This document shows positions 27,191 through 41,031 of a stretch of 64,000 nt of DNA, piece by piece. The notes beneath the pieces were generated by a model. It had not been told where the DNA came from, made no database searches, and saw only the letters and a program-made list of their open reading frames with translations. Made by a program: the position numbers and the translations under genes. Position 1 is the stretch's first letter; each line of letters begins with the position of its first letter. This stretch comes from Aptenodytes patagonicus (Eukaryota > Chordata > Aves > Sphenisciformes > Spheniscidae), in assembly GCF_965638725.1 (NCBI RefSeq), contig NC_134950.1:83364157-83428156 (forward strand), read 5' to 3'.

Positions 27191-28355
27191 TCATAGAATA
27201 GAATCATAGAATCATTGAGGTTGGAAAAGACCTCTAAGATCATCGAGTCCAACCGTCAACCCAACACCACCATGCCCACTAAACCATGTCCCTAAGCGCC
27301 TCATCTACACGTCTTTTAAATACCTCCAGGGATGGGGACTCCACCACTTCCCTGGGCAGCCTCTTCCAATGTTTCACCACTCTTTCAGGAAAGAAATTTT
27401 TCCTTACATCCAATCTAAACCTCCCCTGCCGCAACTTCAGGCCATTTCCTCTCGTCCTATCGCTTGTTACTTCGGAGAAGAGACCAACACCCACCTCGCT
27501 ACAACCTCCTTTCAGGGAGTTGTAGAGAGCGATGAGGTCTCCCCTCAGCCTCCTTTTCTCCAGGCTAAACAGTCCCAGTTCCCTCAGCCGCTCCTCGTAA
27601 GACTTGTTCTCCAGACCCCTCACCAGCCTCGTTGCCCTTCTCTGGACACGCTCCAGCACCTCAACGTCCTTCTTGTAGTGAGGGGCCCAAAACTGAACAC
27701 AGTATTCGAGGTGCGGCCTCACCAGTGCCGAGTACAGGGGCACGATCACATCCCTACTCCTGCTGGCCACACTATTTCTGATACAGGCCAGGATGCCATT
27801 GGCCTTCTTGGCCACCTGGGCACACTGCCGGCTCATGTTCAGCTGGCTGTCGACCAGCACCCCCAGGTCCTTCTCTGCTGGGCAGCTTTCCAGCCACTCT
27901 TCCCCAAGCCTGTAGCGCTGCATGGGGTTGTTGTGGCCAAAGTGCAGGACCCGGCACTTGGCCTTGTTGAACCTCATACAGTTGGCCTGGGCCCATCGAT
28001 CCAGCCTGTCCAGGTCCCTCTGCAGAGCCTTCCCTACCCTCGAGCAGATCAACACTCCCGCCCAGCTTGGTGTCGTCTGCAAACTTACTGAGGGTGCACT
28101 CAATCCCCTCATCCAGATCATCAATAAAGATATTAAACAAGACCGGCCCCAAAACTGAGCCCTGGGGAACACCGCTCGTGACCGGCCGCCAACTGGATGT
28201 AACTCCATTCACCACAACTCTCTGGGCCCGGCCGTCCAGCCAGTTTTTGACCCAGCGCAGAGTCCACCTGTCTAAGCCGTGAGCCGCCAGCTTCTCTAGG
28301 AGAATGCTGTGGGAGACAGTGTCAAAGGCCTTGCTGAAGTCCAGGTAGACCACAA
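27191..28355 (-). mobile_element. CR1 LINE copy, 5'-truncated, reverse-transcriptase end to 3' tail
   Basis: This is a non-LTR retrotransposon of the chicken-repeat-1 family lying on the minus strand. The coding part begins within the RT domain ([16 protein letters not shown]), passes [18 protein letters not shown] and the catalytic FADD motif, and continues to the conserved C-terminal end ([36 protein letters not shown]). The 3' end at low coordinates finishes in ATTCTATGATTCT-type repeats, typical of CR1. One extra G near 28031-28034, relative to the other copy at 49.7 kb, shifts the frame just after FADD, so the protein is broken. Truncation removes all of the 5' half. Similarity to the other copy is high, so it is fairly young. 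Confidence 0.95.
27279..28355 (-). pseudogene. CR1 reverse-transcriptase ORF2 remnant, frameshifted
   Basis: The minus-strand reading runs from the 5' truncation through the RT palm (FADD at about 28080-28100) to near 28034. There a single-base insertion moves it to another frame, which then stays open to the natural stop near 27279. No start codon or endonuclease domain remains. It cannot encode a working enzyme. Confidence 0.9.
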
Positions 28356-31300
28356 TGATGATGTTATGATTCACTTTTAAATAAATATCACTTCAATTTG
28401 GTTCTAGGTTTCTGAATCAGCAATGATGCAGTGAAGATTAATTACATAGAAATACCATGCAAATAGTAGATATCTTATCTGCTTATAATTTCATTTTTCA
28501 TCAAATGTCCCCAGGATTTCTGCAAGTTTTTAAGACTCAAGGAAAATAAAGATGGAAAGACAGTCAAATACAAACATCTTTGTGTGTTATCTGCACTAGC
28601 AATCACGGATTTTTTTAAATAAGCAGTAGTATAACACCTTACCTGGCAAAACCGTAGCCACCATGAATTTGCTCAGGAGTCTAGGCATATTGCATGATGA
28701 CTCAGAAGATCTGGGTTCACATACCATCTTAACCATGCTTTTACTGCAGACACATAGGTAAGTCATCTTCAGTGTTCCTTTGCTTCTTACTCTATTTCAT
28801 ACTAATGCTTTATTATTTCACATAGGTTTTGCAAGGATAAAGATAGTGACCAATAAGACACTTGTAGTGTGCAAAGGAGCAGCTTTTAACACGTAACATG
28901 TTTTTTATATACTCTACCACAGATGTAAGGAAGGAACATCTACTACTTAAAATGTTGCCTCTTTTCTGATTGCCAAACTATTCATGGAAGCACGCACTAT
29001 AACATTATCAGAAACTTACAGGAGAGAGGAACTGCAACATCTAAGAAGGCTGAAGGAGTGTTATTTCCAGACTCCCATCCTCACACATTATGCCACAACC
29101 TCATTATATGATTTTATATTATTTTGGCACAGGGTCTGCGTCTCTGTCAGCAGAGGATTAGGGCTTGGAATTCTACAGCACACTGCTGAGGAAGCTGAGC
29201 AAATGGAGTGACAGAGCTCTGCATTCTCCTGCTGCTGGATAGGTTGAGCACAAAAGATGTACAGCACCCTTTTTCCAGCAAGCTCCTCAGAGACTGATCC
29301 CACATGTTTAACCTGTGGTTATCAACAAAGGAATTTCTTGAAGCTGTTAAATACATGGTCCACTGAAGCAATTTTAAAAAGAATTTTTTTGCACATACTA
29401 AATATCTGCAAATGAAGAAGCTGTAGAAATTTAAATAGATTGAATAACTAGTGACACAATAATAAATTTTTTATATTCACTCCACTGTTAGTTGTGGCTT
29501 CAGGTCATAAACAAAGCTTTTTAGTCTGATGCCTAACCAGCACATCCCAATTTGAAGTGAATTGGGACACCAGTTAACTTTTTAAGAGTAAAAGTTTGCA
29601 AATACTACAAGATAACACTGCCAGCAGCCCTCACACAGGAGAAGGACAACTTCATCAGACGCTGGGACCTGATGCGCATCTCCCTTCCCCCTCCCAGTGC
29701 ACAATTCTGGTTCACTGTTGAGGCGTATGGGCAGATCACGTCAGCCTAGGCACCACCATTTTGAACACTGCATTTTCCCCGTGACTAAACAGAAATAGCC
29801 ACATACAAGCTTCTGCCAGTCTGGCACCTAGGAAGTGAGTGTACTCATCACTATATACAGACTAAGATCTATGCTCTTTCCACAGAATCCACCAGCTAAT
29901 GTTAAAAGGCCATAGTCTGAGAAATGTATCACTCGGTAAGCAGAACTAGTCATGCACAATAAAAGTCTAAACATAAAGTAACATAATCAGCACCCTTCAG
30001 GCAGTGATTTCTGTAGATTGTGTCTACTATCGGCAATTCCAGAAATTAATTTTACAGAGATTCTACTGTTGGAAATTTAAAAGAAGAGCTGCACAAATTT
30101 AGAATAACAAATGTGGTCTTACTGAATTGTTATTAAAATTAATACAGATGGCTTGCCTAATGATAGAACTATGATAGACAGTGATCAACACAGAGCCATA
30201 AATAGTACTAATTGCCCTTCAATTGCACCATTTCAGATCAAGCCAATGAATATTTGGTGTTAGTCACAAAATTAACAACTTTCTCAGAAGTGTATCTTCT
30301 AGAAAAGAGTATAGTATTTACAGAGATTAAATATTACAGTTCACCAGAAAAGCAAATCCCAGTGTACAGATTTTGTCAAAAAGACCTTGATTTTAAGCTT
30401 ACAGACATATCTATTGCTGTACATTTTACTTTATACATTCAGAGGCTACCTGAAAAACAACAAAAATTTACCTCAGAGATATATGGATTGCTCTGCATGA
30501 TTGTTCTTGGCCAAATTCTGTATCTTTTAGAACCAAGCAAAGCAAAAGAAAACTTGGCAAAAAAACAATCCCATAACTCATATTTTAAGGTACTTACGAA
30601 AACTGTAACGGTAAGTATTAAGACTTCATTTTCTATAAAAAAAAGTCTCTATTACTTTTGAGTTGACCAGTGAGTTTACATAGATTTCAAATCTATACCT
30701 GCAGTAGAAACCCGTCTCTTATTTTTATTAAATGAAACATATTCAAGTAGAATAGCAGCTGACCTTATCTTTCTTCCTTCCTCTCCCTGCTTCATCCAAT
30801 ATGTTGTCCTTAAATACTCATTGCACTGTTTTCCATCAATACAGAAACATCTCAAGAATGAGTGAATCTCTAACCTGATGGAAAAAACCTGTGGACTGAT
30901 GAACATTATGGTTGTTATGGTTTTACAGGAAGTAAAGCACAGTTCAGGACAATCCCATAACGCTTTCACCACCCCCTTCAGAAAAGAAGGGAAAGTAATC
31001 TGTTACCTGTCAAAGCTGTTATCGTACGTCATGGCAATGTAACTAGCATTTCTGTCTACCAATGATATACTAGGGTAACTGGAGGCAATCCCCTTTTTAT
31101 GTGGTAAAAGCTGAATAGGATCCCAAGTAACATAGATCCAAAGACATTCTTATTCTCTGTTGTTGCTACAGGAAGTTTCCTAATATTTCAATTCCCGCTA
31201 CCACACTTCAGGACAGGGGGGCATCTTCCAAGAGCAGAACATATTTGTCTCCAGAAGGTTTCAAATGGCTCCGCAAATTGTTAGCAAAATAAAACACAGA

Positions 31301-34300
31301 AAAATCTTATTCCCCCTCTGTAAGGAAACACACTATGGTGATATGCTGAAAGCCTTTGCACGGGACATTGATCCTATAAAACTGTAACCCGTCTGGATAT
31401 CAGTGCAACCATCACAATACAATTTATCAGCCAAATCATTTTTCTCCATCTTCCAGATGGTTGGGGATGGGAAGCAGTGTCGGGGAGGGAGGTGTCCCTT
31501 AACTGCAAAGTAATATTATGGAAAGGATAAGTGAATAGGGAGCAAACAGATATTTTCGTTCATGTTCACTGTTGAAGTTTCAGAATGTTACAAACTCCCA
31601 TATTATCTCTAGTCCTTGCTAAACAAGTCTACATCGCCTATTATGGACAGGAAATGTTAATATTCCTTAAGTACTCTGAATGGGAAAAAAGTTGTACTAA
31701 AAACCATCACATGCCCTTTAAGAAAGAATTCATGCTTCTTTGCAAAAGACTGCAATACCTTTTTCACACTGTTAAGCTTCCAAAAAATAGGCATGTCCAC
31801 GGGGAAAAGTCCACCAGCTGTATTTCTCAAATATCAAAAAAGAATTGAAGGGAGGTAGGGAGGAATGCCATACACTAATAGTTTCACTACATAATGGTAA
31901 AGTGCAGCATTACAACACTACCTCAGTGGGTATCTTTCCACACACACTTCACTCCCTGTGACATTTTAGGATATAAAGAAAAAAATGTACACACAACATC
32001 TTTATCAAAAAGAATAACTGTACACCTCTTCCCCTCAAACTGCACAAGGGCTTCACAGGGAAAAGTTTTCGGGAACATCAAGTCATCAGCATCGTGCTTC
32101 TGATTCCTCAGGCACAGCTCCTGTCTGGTAAGTCTTCCTAACACAAATAGACAAAAATTTTATGTTACGTGAGACTATGTCGTTTCAGTAGATTCACAGT
32201 ATGTACCTTTCGCCCTGTCTCTTTAGCTCTATGTTTCAAAGAGACAAAATAAAGAGACCATACATAAACTTACAGAATCAGTTGAAATGAAAACCTCATT
32301 TGCTTACATCCCTGGCACTCAGGTTTATTTCTAGCCATTAGGAGTAGGTCCAGCTTAACTCAGGTAAGAGAATGTAGTAGTCCCACCTCCATCCAAAAGC
32401 TGACTTTATCACATGACTTCCCTCCATGCTGTCACTTCTATCTTAGTCATAGCCCTACTTCTGCAGTAGCACAGTCTTGTCAAAATATACCTTCACCTTG
32501 CTTCCATTACTAAGGCCCTCGCAACACAATTTATTTGTCTTATTCTGACCCTGAACAGAGAGCAAAATAATCTTTTTTTTTTTTTTTTTTTTCAGATAAA
32601 CATTGTACTGACTTCATCTTCAGCTATTCTAATTTCAGCTCTGTAAAACCCAGGTAAAGGGAGCCTCAAGTGATATTAATTTTGAGAAGCATTTGCTATC
32701 AAGCATAGACCCTATGAACAGTTCAGGAGTTTTCTGTGTTTCTTAAGTTTAAAGATGGAGTTATCGAACTGATTTCATGACTGTACTGAATCTTCCACTC
32801 ACAGCAGGCCCTTTACCGTTCTGTCTCCACCCAAAGGTCAAAATTCTATTGACCCAAATGAACCAATTCATTAACTTAATTTTAATCTCTTTTTATCGAG
32901 CAGCTTTCTAGCATTCACCAGCCTACCAGGAAACATCATCAGTGATGTCTTTGATTACATTCCCAGATGAGGATACATCAGCAAGAAGACTGAATGTTTG
33001 TGAAACTGGAATTTGACACTATTTTTCTTCCCTTAAAAGCTGTTTCTAATGATCTCTCCATGCCAGTTTCTTTCCCCAACTTGTTCTTCTATTTTCCTTT
33101 CAGAAGAGAAATTTTAATGAAGACAAGACTTTCCACCAGTGTTCAGGTGATCTTAGAAATGTGTTCCTGTTAGATGGGCATGAAATATCCATAGTTCGTA
33201 GAGAAGAGGGAGTAGAATCTCATCAGCAGGCAAGGACACAAAAAGTATGAACTAACACGTAGCAAGTGAAGTCACGCATTATGATGTCTAGTGATATTGT
33301 GAAAGAAAATAAAAATCTCTGTTCAGTACTAACTCAGTAACAGAGATATTGCTGACAAAAAATAGTACTGAAGGTAACTATACCAAAGATAGTAGCTTCA
33401 CATGGCTAACAGATGAAATCACAAACCAGACGTATGAAGGCTGTTGTCCCAAATTATCTATCTCAGCCACAACTGGAGACATTGCTGTGTAAAGCGAAAA
33501 ATCTTTTTGTCATCAAGAATGGTATGTGAGTCTCCATTTTAATTATCATCACTCTGAATAAAGGCACATAAACCTGCCATCAGCACTCTCACCAGGACCT
33601 GTTTCCAAAAGGCAATCATTTTAGGTAACAGTGAAAGATTTTTTGCTGACCTTACTTTAGCTTCTGTATTGCCAGTTCAGGATTCCTTTCATGGCTTGTG
33701 CATTTCTATTCTTTTCAAGTATTTTCTGAAGCACACTTTTATCAAAGTATGATCGTGTCTTGACAGTGTTTTCAGTTTTTCTGATTAATGCTGAGATGCC
33801 TTCATAGTTAGTGTATACACACTCCTTTTCACAGTGTGTCCAATTATTCTGGTTATAAAGCATGGTGAGGGTCTCTCTTTTCAATCAGGATTTCAGTTAA
33901 GCTGTATCTTCATAGATTTTCTAACTTTCTAAAAAAAATCTGTCATCTCTTGGTTTACAGGAGCTATATGCATTTATTGGCTCCATAAAACTACAGCACA
34001 TTTTTAAACCTGTTTCTGGCAACACATTCGTTCACATGCATCATGATAACAGGCTTGTCCATATTACAGTTTCTTCCAAGCTTAGACCTCATTTGAGAAA
34101 AACTGTCAAAATGTTGAAGTTATGTAGCAAATTATACCTCTCAAAAATCTAAAGGTCACATTGTACCATTTTAATGAACTTCTAAGCCCAAAGCAAACAG
34201 GAAACAATAAACAGTGGATATGGAGTATTCACAGTTTAATAACAATCCTCAGATTCCACAATCTCAGTACAATGCGATCTCTGTATCTCCAAGAGTTCAT

Positions 34301-36282
34301 TACACATTTGGCGCAGGATGGCATACTGGCAAGGCTGGCACAGAGCATTTGTTTCAACTCCTTTGCGGATACTCCATAACCCTGTTATTCCTAGTTGATC
34401 TTACACAGTCATTTCTATTGTAAAACTTTGGCTTTGTGCAAACAAACAGCTGAGTTTTCATCATGCTGTATAACTAAAACAGTCTGGGCTATGAGCCCTG
34501 TCTTCCCTGACATGATTACCCTTCAAGCTCCACTTCCCGCTCCAAGGTGCTACATTTTTATTTTACGTCCTCTCTTCAGAAATGGTGGTCTCTAGTAATT
34601 CAGAGGCAAATCTGTATTTGCAGAAGCCTTCACTAAAATGAACACTTGCAAGTGTGAATTCTTTCTGCTGACAGGAAATTCTTGGCATTCCTGAACTCTC
34701 ACTGGGCTGAAACTGTCCCTGCGCAGGGGTCAGAATTCAGCCACAGCAGCACTTGATGGTGCAAATCAGCTCCTCTCACCTTTGAGCTGCTTCGTCTCTA
34801 TACTACATTCTGTCTTGGCTCCATTAGGAATTTTCTTAAGGCACTTTCTCTATCAGCATGATATTCAAGATGACAAAATTCAGTTTCATGCTCAAACACG
34901 TTCTAAGCTGCAAGGCTGTGGGGTCCAACTGACTTAGAAATTCAGCAGCCTGTGAAGAAAACGTACAAAAACTAAGAAGCACAATATTTCTTTTCTGCTA
35001 GTTTATAAGTTGCACTTGGCATTTCTCAGAATGATAAAAGACAACGCATGTGGCCAAAAGTCAGTGGTTGTATTCAACACAGAAAGTGGGAGAAGAGGAC
35101 ATAACATGACAGTTTTTGCTGGTGACACATTCTTAATTTCTCTTCCTCTCACATCTGTCAGAAACAACCCATTAACTATTAAAAGTTTCATGGCTCAAAA
35201 CACTTCCCAAAAGCTTGCTGTCAGGCATCTGCATGCCCTTTAGGTGAAAGTGCATCCATCTGAGTGCACCCGTGAGAACACACACTGAGAGGGGGTTCTT
35301 TTAGTTGAGTTTATTCAGCTATGGTAGGTAACTACTTAACCTGCCTGACTGTACAGTATTGATTAAAATAATTAAAGGATCACTGCTTCATTGCTCTAGA
35401 GATTTTCAATTGATATGCATAAGTGTGCACTGAGTAGTAGCAAAGCTCAGGACATCATGATATCGAATATTGTTCAGATTTACTTCCCCCCTGCCTTTTT
35501 TCCCAATATAAAGGGTGTTACATCATCACAATTAACCATGCCTTGTTTAAGTTAATTACTCGTGATTATGCCACTGCTAGAGAAATGTAAACATTATAGG
35601 GATTTTGCTAACTCAGAAAGCTGTTTCTAAAATACTTCCTCTAACCAAGCAGCGATTGTGTTATTCCCCACTAACACCATGAGCATGTTGACCCAGCTAG
35701 TCATGTTCTGGCAACCATAAAGAGAAAAAATACATAGCAACAGTGACAACTCCATAGAAACAACAGCTGTGGAACAAAAGGAAAATCCACAGAAACATTT
35801 TAAATGCTCAGACTTGGTCATTTCACTGCTTTGAGTTCTATCATTTCAGCAAAAAGGGTTCTAGGAAAAAAAAACAGTTTTGACTGAAACAATAAATACA
35901 TTATTTGTATAAAAATGTTTAAAATAATTTATTTTTTTAAAAAAGCTTAAAATTGTAAAGCCATATGATAATAAATTGGGAAACTGGCCAGGGATAGGCT
36001 GTCTGAAAGAAACAGAGAGGCACAGAGCTCATTACCGGCTCCCAATTGAGACTACAAAACAGCAGCAAATGCTTCAGGGTGACTACCCAGAAATTAACTT
36101 TAGGAAATTTTGTAGTAATGCCAACATATAGGGGAATACACTTATAACTGCTAAGTCTCTCTTCCACTCTTCTGCTAATAAATTAGTATCAAGATACAGG
36201 AATCATTGGTGCAAAGCCATGCTTTGCAACAGAAGCCTATAGCTGTTGCAAAAGGCTGTTCTTGCTTCTAGGCTCCTATGCT
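28356..36282. other. Intergenic sequence, no gene recognised
   Basis: It contains a 20-T homopolymer (32573-32592). The longest open frame (plus strand, 30212-30661, 149 codons) has no recognisable domain and is within chance expectation for AT-rich DNA of this size. Confidence 0.65.
32573..32592 (+). repeat. Poly-T tract (20 nt)
   Basis: An uninterrupted run of 20 T followed by CAG. Confidence 0.85.
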
Positions 36283-36530
36283 GATTTTGTTACCTCATTG
36301 CTCCACCCTCCATCTTCCCTGTTCTCATATCTTAAACCCCTACATTCCCCAATCAGCTCATAGCCCTTCCTTCTTCCCCTACTCCCACCTGCTTTTTGCT
36401 GTACCCTGGATCTTCCTTATATTGCCCTCTACCTCCTCCATATGCCAATTTTGGCTTTATTCCCTAGTCTTTTATTCTTCTCTTTCTCAACATTCTCAGC
36501 TGCTACCTTTGTCCTCCTGCGTGTGGCCAG
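36283..36530 (+). repeat. Pyrimidine-rich tract, about 250 nt
   Basis: The plus strand is strongly skewed to C and T over about 250 nt, ending GCGTGTGGCCAG. It keeps one strand asymmetry throughout without being a simple repeat. Confidence 0.6.
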
Positions 36531-37973
36531 GGCACCCTGTGAGAAAGCAGGACCCCAAGGATATTTTTACCACCCCCAAGGAGTCAGAAGAAATCACTGT
36601 GGATAGTGCCTCCAGTCAGCACATTGGAAAAGTGAGAGGAAAGCTGAAGACCAAATCATCCGTAAATGCTAATGACTGCCCTGACAACCCTCTGCACTGC
36701 ACGTGTGAACCACAATTTCATCCTCAACTGTAAAAATCTGGCCAAGATACCAGCAACTGCAAAAACAGTATCCTGCATGAAGTATCAAATAAATTTTGCT
36801 ATCAACTATGGCTTATGTGCCCCTTGTAAGTGGCACCAACTGGAAAGAAATATGTTTAATTGCTACATTGCTTTCTCAGGGAAGGTAGTTCAGAGAATTT
36901 CTATCAAGCTTAAGACTTGCTGTGTAGCCTGCATTCACTCAAATAATCAATTTCTACTCAGACATACCCCATGTCTTCTGTGGTCAACTGCACTCAATTT
37001 CTGTATTTCCTTACAAGGTGTTGGCATCGTATGCAGTGCTTCTTAAGAAACTCGTATATCTTCTTTTAAGAAAATACAACTTTCCTGCTGTTAATTGTGG
37101 GGTTTAGCATATAATATTCAAGACACTATGGCTTAAACCAACAGCTTTTTGTTTCTAGCTAGTGTCCATTCCAGACATAACTGTTTTCAGAAGTACTGCA
37201 CTAACGTGGGCTTTAAATTTCTTAACGCCACTTTTAATTTTAAGTACCTAAAGAATAATTATATCCTGCAGGTTTTCTATAGTTAAATTGCCAGTGTCTT
37301 CAAAATTTCCTATCAGCCAGTACAGTACCATACTATGCCCCTCAAAGATAAGCTGAAACTCAGCTATACTACACTGATTTGAAAACCATATATTTTTTTT
37401 ATTGATTCAAATACATATCCCTTGATTAGAGACTATCCAAGACAGAGGTTGGGCTTGTTTTTATGTATCCCGAGAAAATGCAAGATGCATGCTTGCATAC
37501 AGCCTCACTGTAAATATTACCCATTTTCAAACGTATTATGACTAAGAACTTTCATTTTTAAAAAAGACTTCAACATGTGCCTTTCAAGCACTCATTCAAG
37601 AGATGGTTATATTAAGGGTTTTGCCTTTTTTTTTTTTTTACACAGCAGCCATAAAATCATTCTGAATCCTCTACGTTTCTTTTTTTAAGCTGTTACTATA
37701 TTTCCTTTCACACTCTTGTATCATACTGTCAATAAAGAAAGGGGAATGAGAGAAGCATGGAACTCTGATACTTCACTTTAAAAATAAGATTTCATATTAA
37801 GCAAACTGTATGCAAAACAACGTACCCAGAGGTTTTAAATACCAATAACTTCAAGGAAACCTTTCAGGCTAGTATTGTCAATGCAAGCAGGTTTTGATTT
37901 TTTTTTTTTTTTTTAATTCATTTATTTCTCCAGAAAGTTCTGTTGCATTCAAAGGTATGCATGATTTTCTGTC

Positions 37974-38000
37974 TTTTTTTTTTTTTTTGGGGGGGGGGGG
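37974..38000 (+). repeat. Poly-T/poly-G junction (T15 then G12)
   Basis: Fifteen T are followed at once by twelve G, then AGGAGGG. The G side could form a G-quadruplex. Confidence 0.85.
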
Positions 38001-41000
38001 AGGAGGGAGTGTCTATAAAAATTAAGTTAACAAACTTTTATTATACCAAGGAAGCAATCTGCAATGTTAACACAGTTCTGCCCTAATTATCTAGCTTTAC
38101 AAAACTCTTCTACACACAATTCAAAGAAATAGCAGCAGAGGCCCAAACCATGCTCCTAATTCACCTCAAAAAATGCTTTTATGAGCAGAAGTACACTTGG
38201 AACACAAAACTCAAGATTTTATTCTACTATTGTCATTTTCTATTATGACTGTTTAGCTAAAGCAGCAAAATAAATCTGAAGAGTTCAGAAGTCAGAACAT
38301 GCAGCATTTAAGACAAGTTTTGCCTATAAAAGTAATGTTGAACAAATTAAAGAAATCAAGGTTATTAAAAGCAAGTCAAAGCTTTAGGACTCATTATTGT
38401 TACCAGTTCATCTGCAGTGAGCTTTTTCCTTCTTTTTCCAAAGCCTACCTGCTACAAAGTTACACACGAGACCAAGCCGGGGTGCCTCTGACAGCACAAA
38501 AACCCTGAGAGATGATGGAAGGCTGCTCATCTCAAAAAAAATAAAACACATTTTGTATGGCATGTCCATCTGTTCATCATATTCCTGAAACTAAAGATTG
38601 ACTGCTTCACAGAATGCATACAGCAACGAACCGAACTCATGAGTCCCTTATTAGCTCTATCCCTGAGAAACTTCGCTAGCTTGGTATGCCCAGTTTCACT
38701 GACAACTATTCTCTTGCTTGGGTACTCCTGCAACTTCTCTATAATTAATGATATTACCTCTGACGCCATAGTGTTTCTATGCATCGAAAGCTGAATGGAC
38801 ATCATGTAGCAATCATGCTACACCTGCAATCTGTTGTTCCCATTTTCCATTTGCCAGCAAAATTGATTTCAGACTTCTACAATAACCTCTAGAACATTTC
38901 TTACAATATTAGAAATTATTTCATATGGTGTTCCAAAGTTAACTATGGAAAGATAAAGCAACTGCACTGCCACTGCTATTATTCAGGGCACTTGCATCAA
39001 TGCTAGATTTTAAAAAAATCCCTTTGTTGTACAATGAACAGTGCCAACGTGATTTGAAATCTAATTCATACAGCAAAACCCTACCTTAGGCCACAAGAAA
39101 CACGGCGCTATACAGCACTTAAGAGATCTGCGAACAAGACTGTTCGGATTTTTATCACTAGCACACCTCCTTTAAATCTCATGGAGATTAAATTGAAGGG
39201 GTCTGAAAATAGGTACACGTGACTTACACAGAGTGAAGGACACACTCCTCAAAATGCAGTATGCTACATACACCTACTTGATCTTATTTGTTAAGTTTAA
39301 AGCAGGAAGTGTCCATACACTAACACCAAACCTGAGAAGAGAATTAATTTTATCAAAAGCTAACCTAACATGAAAATGTACCTCTTGATAGCACATGTTT
39401 CTGAACAAACAAGCAAGCATGCAGTCAGTTATGGTGGCTTTCAGGATATCTAAAAGCTGTTTTTTGAAAATTATATAGATCTTTCTTTTTTATTCCTGTA
39501 TTGCTATGCACACCCAAAGCCATGAACTTATAAGAATTCCTACAGTTCTTATGAGCACTTACTCAGTTGCAGCTTAAGACCTAGAAGATTTCCTCTCTTG
39601 CATTATTGACACTGAGGCTCACACCATTTTTACATTCTCAACAATTACACCACTAATTTTTCATACCATGTTGTTTATTTTTAGCATAGATATTTTTGTC
39701 AAAATAAATAATATATGCCTTTTCCCATGTTAAAAAAAAAAGTTTAAATTATGATAAACTCTGAAAACAGAAAATCCATATGTTTCTTCACTGAATTACC
39801 ATCCAAGCAATTATTGTGTCTTGGGTTTCTTCAGTTTCTGGACAAATGTTCTAGATACGGGAAAGGCAAAAACCAACATTTATTCTCCGTCCTATGTACA
39901 CTAACAACAAAGCTTTTATGATCCCTAGCTTTTTAAATAGGTCGGTTCCCTCTAACGCAGCAGAAGTTAAACATTGCAGTAGTCTTGTGGAGCACTATCT
40001 TCAAAACTGTCTCTTCAAAAGTAAATTTAAAGCCTTAAATACCAGGAATTATCTGAAGGTAATAATTACATTCAGTGCTTTACTTCTTTAGAGGATGCAT
40101 CCTCATGAACATTAGTAGTAGCTTAACATTAAACAGCAGTTTCACAGACCATATTTAATACTGCATAACCTCAGATTTGGCCAACTAATTTTTATCAGGA
40201 CTCTTTCTTGAGCCTCAGAGGACATTACCTCTTGCCTTATAGCATCACACATCTCTAACTCAACAAATTTCTTCAGACACAGAGGATGAAGTTTTCAGTC
40301 TGCTCAATAAGCCAATATATGTGCTTTCCTGCTTAGACAGAGGTTGAATCAGTTCCACAAATAAATACGGAAATAAGCTCCGCTTTCCACAGACAATTCC
40401 CTAAGCCACTTAGCAATTGTTTCTACATGGATAGCAAGCATCTGGTTTAAAAAAATTTAAAAAAAAGGCTATCTGCGAGAGCGTCATATACCAAGTATTT
40501 AAAAATCTTTAAAAATCATACTTTCCATATACATATAAATGAATATATACTGAAACATATGCAACTATGCACCCTACATGTGGATTGTATCAGTTACATT
40601 TTATTGCATATCATGTAGTAGAAGCTGCTTGTTCTTCAGGTGCAAGCTATGTCTAGTGCTACAGTAGTTCCAGGTAAAGCTAATTTTGTGATGAAGGCTT
40701 TTCTGAACTGTTCAAGTGTAAGGCAAGCCTTTGCAAACACCCCTAAGAGTAGGCCAAAATGTTAAAAAGGCATTGGGAAATAAAGGCAAAGTTCTGAGGG
40801 AGGCTGATCCATCAGATAATGTTTGTCAAGGAGTAAAATAAAAACCCACTGCGAAGCCCAGTGTTAGCCAGAATGAAGCATGCCAGTGGAAGATGACATC
40901 TAAATGGCTGGCAAGCACAATTGCCTTGAGTTCAAAGGCAGATGCTATCTTCTGTGGCAGAAGCTAGCTGAAAGCCAGAGAAAATACTGAAAGTTTTATC

Positions 41001-41013
41001 AATTAGTGGGATT

Positions 41014-41031
41014 AAAAAAAAAAAAAAAAAA
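41014..41031 (+). repeat. Poly-A tract (18 nt)
   Basis: Uninterrupted run of 18 A. No retrotransposon body is recognised upstream of it. Confidence 0.85.

Noticed and set aside
27369..28091. 240-codon plus-strand frame over the CR1 copy
   Set aside because: It is the antisense shadow of the CR1 reverse-transcriptase frame; the same applies to 50092-50535 on the minus strand.
30212..30661. 149-codon open frame on the plus strand
   Set aside because: At this AT content, about one frame of this length is expected by chance among the six frames of 64 kb; no recognisable motif.
33657..33884. Minus-strand 75-codon frame rich in charged residues, considered as a transposase remnant
   Set aside because: No transposase motif or terminal repeats could be seen.
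38527..38805. Minus-strand frame with a protein-like appearance
   Set aside because: No family recognised, and no flanking exons or poly-A tail of a retrocopy. A protein search would decide.
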